From: Streptomyces longispororuber
Lineage (GTDB): Bacteria; Actinomycetota; Actinomycetes; Streptomycetales; Streptomycetaceae
Assembly: GCF_024448165.1 (NCBI RefSeq)
Contig: NZ_JAMOLN010000074.1
Span: forward strand, 1-41,748
Reading direction: 5' to 3'
Length of the DNA: 41,748 bases
This document shows, in pieces, positions 40,401 to 41,748 of the stretch; position 1 is the first letter of the stretch, and each line of letters begins with the position of its first letter. A program made the position numbers and the translations under genes. The notes below the pieces were generated by a model, which had not been told where the DNA came from, did no database searches, and saw only the letters and a list, made by a program, of their open reading frames with translations.

Positions 40401-41354
40401 GAGGACCGGGTGCGGGATGCCCAGGTGCTCGGCCACCACATCGGGCAGGGCCGTCGGCTCGATCGCCAGCGCGAAGGCCGACGCGGCGAGGAGCGCCAAC
40501 CGCTGTTCGCGGACGCGCTGTTGGCCCGGGCCGCGCAGCCCCTCGTCGGGCGGCAGCGAGTCCAGGAAGTCGGGGTTGCACACGTCCGGGCCGCGGCGCA
40601 CCCCGTGCAGCAGCCGGGCGACGCGGGCCGGGGCGAGCACGTCGCCGAGTGCGCCGGCCGCCTCGCCGAGCGAATCCAGCGTGTGCCGGACGTGGGTGGG
40701 CGACACGTCGTCGCCGCGGTGCACCAGCCAGCGGTGGGCCAGCCACCAGCCCAGCGGCGGCGCCGCGTGCGGACGCAGCCGGGCGCGCTGCACGAGGAGC
40801 CGGTACCGGGCGCCGTACGCCTCGAAGGCGCGGCGCCGCTCCCCGGCGGCGGGGCGGTTCGACAGGTCCCAGGGTTCCACGTCGCGGAGCCCGAGCAGCG
40901 CGTCCAGCGTGTGCACGCGGTACAGGAACGGCAGGAGTGCGATGAGGGCGGCTTCCGCCGGGTACAGGTCGAGGCCGGTGCCCGTGCCGCTGGTGGGTTC
41001 GGGGTCCGGCTCGCCCAGCAGCCACTCCATCCGGTCCGTGAAACGCTCCGGGAACTCCGGGTCCTGCCAGGGGTCGTCGAGCAGGCGCGGCTCGGCCGCG
41101 TCCCGCAGTTCCGCGAGGCGGGCGGCCACGACTGCGGCGCCGGTCCGCCAGGGTTCGACGTCGCGGTGGGGCGGTACGTGCCGCCACACACCGGAGTCGC
41201 GCACCGCGGCGACCCAGGCGTCGGGCCGCTCCGTGGGGCCGGGCGCGGCGGTGCCCGTGTGCACGGTCAACTGCCCCACGGATCCGCCGACTTGTACGAG
41301 TGCCCCGTCCACCTGTGTGCCGGTCACGGTGTTCCGGGTGTTCTGGTGCCGCAT
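37401..41354 (-). CDS. HSP90-like ATPase with amyloid-type N-terminal motif and winged-helix-like repeats
   Basis: 1317 residues; ATG 41354 after AGGGGG. Residues 8-32 (NTVTGTQVDGALVQVGG, then SVGQLTVH) match in register the N-x3-G-x4-G-x2-VQ-x5-G pattern of bacterial amyloid signalling motifs found at the ends of NLR-like proteins. A helical region follows (about 60-400). Then comes a Bergerat-fold ATPase: N-box E430-LYQN-ALDA (Asn434), DNGVGM at 482-487 and FGIGVLSY at 531-538, the order seen in HSP90/HtpG. From about 880 to 1300 I count seven repeats ending in patterns such as EIARRLRTFGLTVP and EITARLTAWGVAV, resembling wHTH modules. Cytoplasmic, no membrane segments. Function is inferred: a signalling or conflict protein. 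Confidence 0.75.
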   Translation of the reverse strand: MRHQNTRNTVTGTQVDGALVQVGGSVGQLTVHTGTAAPGPTERPDAWVAAVRDSGVWRHVPPHRDVEPWRTGAAVVAARLAELRDAAEPRLLDDPWQDPEFPERFTDRMEWLLGEPDPEPTSGTGTGLDLYPAEAALIALLPFLYRVHTLDALLGLRDVEPWDLSNRPAAGERRRAFEAYGARYRLLVQRARLRPHAAPPLGWWLAHRWLVHRGDDVSPTHVRHTLDSLGEAAGALGDVLAPARVARLLHGVRRGPDVCNPDFLDSLPPDEGLRGPGQQRVREQRLALLAASAFALAIEPTALPDVVAEHLGIPHPVLLDQLRDTLAGASLGGSRDQPVLRAACHHEAVIEGLHAYAARVDELLRAVRRTAQERITQTFPALPSHLSSDGVAPAEDAFTSWASFRLDERRVRDLLMGEQLYKDRDLALRELYQNALDACRYRRARTEYLDRSTPGASFAYTGGITFVQDVDADGRAYIECRDNGVGMGEAELHGVFSNAGARFAEQPDFLDEQAAWAEAEPPVRLFPNSRFGIGVLSYFMLADEIRVTTCRMGPTGTTGPLLEASIFGPGHLFRIARLADAGPEPGTTVRLYLQAASDGVRAPSCPRVLRRLLGVAEFATSARHDEYVEEWAAGEFKAGREPEDGSVGLTGRGRLLPWPDAPEGVQLFWCERGGDLLVDGLVVQPSVRGGAVSREPSGLTGLVVNLSGPRAPQRLSADRLEVLDDLRPFLTDVLPDAARHLVSARPDFLHFAWLCRAADGSLVTADLITEECVRQGRVIGGRAREVDTARAGCLPLDASVVRPALTRYDETEAGSLADAHPALPDHVFLWRMLAHGTHEALPELRTLCPELAAPMDLLPALPSDQRLLDLHAFPYRHDPFAACEKLIEIAAALALPARDVAERAALLGLHELPPDVFDAEVPPDAQDTEFASAQARAAIARRRPVSPSGLVREAVSTGSTVAEVARLRAAEGCVVPPEFVECARLAEADEKLSARVKQYGSDWFRPGLPVHPGIIAELALDLEETVPEVCERLALCGLEADGTGLPREPVDSLPALLRQWPVDQEVWLPLDKPVPALDVLIAAENLGISQDRAMDWYTGMGFTLPVPFPSIHPDELQEYIDLLAYEGDEYGYAPAPLRPGDAVPYCHLIEVAQDLEQPLDEIARRLRTFGLTVPLTRPAAPDPLDDELFQLEGPLDWIDVNTDEDLPFAHVLGAARTLLRSPAEITARLTAWGVAVSCPRLPEGLSESTALMLLSGDDDMLLTVADHVDFETLVRKARGMHEPVARVHGWLTALGLDVADPAATVVAALARVPRRRG

Positions 41355-41748
41355 GCCGCCCCCTGTACCTTCAGAGACTCAGCTTAGGCACGGGGGTGCG
41401 GGTGCGTGGGGGCTGACCGCGCAGTTCCCCGCGCCCCTGAAGACGGACTGCGTCTGCTGTGCGGGGCTCTCGTCGCGGGGTGCGGCTCTCGTCGTGGTTG
41501 CTCGCGCAGTTCCCCGCGCCCCTGCGATGCGCACTTCGTGCGCCATCTCAGGGGGCGCCGATGGGGCTGCGGCGAAGCCGCATGCTCCAGGGGCGCGGGG
41601 AACTGCGCGACCAGCCCCCACCGGACCCGCACCGGACCACGGACACCCGGAGTCACGGCGCCGGTCCCGGGTGCCGACGGATGTCCAGTGCCCGGGACAC
41701 GTTTGTCCATGTCGCGGAGCGCCCCGCGCACGCGAACCTGTGCCGCAT
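41355..41748. other. Intergenic region upstream of the HSP90-like gene
   Basis: 394 bp to the window edge with no gene I can support. It holds three copies of a 21-bp repeat, two small hairpins (GCGCAC-ttc-GTGCGC near 41530 and CGGC-gaa-GCCG near 41575) and GGACA-cgtt-TGTCC at 41695-41708. TAAGCT on the minus strand (41381-41386) is a possible -10 element for the HSP90-like gene, without a clear -35. Confidence 0.6.
41419..41608. repeat. Three copies of a 21-bp GC-rich intergenic repeat
   Basis: The core GCGCAGTTCCCCGCGCCCCT plus one further G occurs at 41419-41439 and 41504-41524 on the plus strand, and inverted at 41588-41608. Copies two and three can pair to form a large stem-loop. Flanking bases are partly shared too (the inverted copy continues GACCAGCCCCCAC, related to the GGGGGCTGACC before copy one). 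It is a repeat type common between Streptomyces genes. Confidence 0.8.

Noticed and set aside
37491..41387. About 1300-codon open frame antisense to the HSP90-like gene
   Set aside because: It mirrors the real gene; the minus frame carries the N-box, DNGVGM and FGIG motifs in order.
41609..41748. Start of another gene at the right edge
   Set aside because: Short frames exist on the minus strand but they run through repeat sequence and have no ribosome site or recognisable product.

Overview
This is a very GC-rich window with strong G/C bias at third codon positions. It carries many features typical of the genus Streptomyces: a SAV2148-type HEPN protein, sugar ABC permeases without their own ATPase, a macrolide glycosyltransferase close to Mgt/OleD, a sulfur-assimilation operon in the order sir-(Zn ribbon)-cysH-cysC-cysD-cysN-ABC transporter-sirB, and short intergenic repeats common in that genus. 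I saw no rRNA, tRNA, CRISPR array, insertion sequence or prophage. It reads as chromosomal core and semi-core DNA with one likely conflict or signalling gene at the right end.

Layout. 1-2075 (minus) is a nearly complete glycogen debranching enzyme cut by the window edge. Divergent from it, 2239-4312 holds two adjacent secreted or anchored proteins that together look like a split copper amine oxidase. 4429-7501 has a HEPN/PLD-like protein, a DnaQ-like exonuclease with a DNA-damage-type promoter, and a convergent phosphotransferase. 7666-11776 is a sugar ABC operon followed by an AraC regulator. 12013-13245 is the macrolide glycosyltransferase, with a recognisable leaderless promoter and a perfect palindrome in its spacer. 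13252-16599 (minus) holds a Tat-exported DUF6528-like protein and an MMPL exporter. 16969-18177 is a secreted subtilase. 18251-23772 has small metabolic and regulatory genes, including an MFS/ArsR divergent pair with a 21-bp operator. 23822-26119 is a DUF4132 protein behind a second DNA-damage-type promoter.

26074-35490 (minus) is one long sulfur locus. A 19-residue Cys-containing leader peptide precedes sulfite reductase. A 59-residue zinc-ribbon protein, APS reductase, APS kinase and the two ATP-sulfurylase subunits follow with 1-4 nt overlaps or 2 nt gaps. A sulfonate-type ABC importer comes next, and finally a sirohydrochlorin chelatase that would make the siroheme needed by the first enzyme.

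35651-37381 has a GNAT acetyltransferase and a secreted HExxH metallopeptidase. 37401-41354 (minus) encodes a 1317-residue protein with an N-terminal amyloid-signalling-like motif, an HSP90-like (Bergerat fold) ATPase and about seven C-terminal winged-helix-like repeats; it is the strongest candidate here for an undescribed signalling or immunity system. The last 394 bp hold three copies of a 21-bp repeat.
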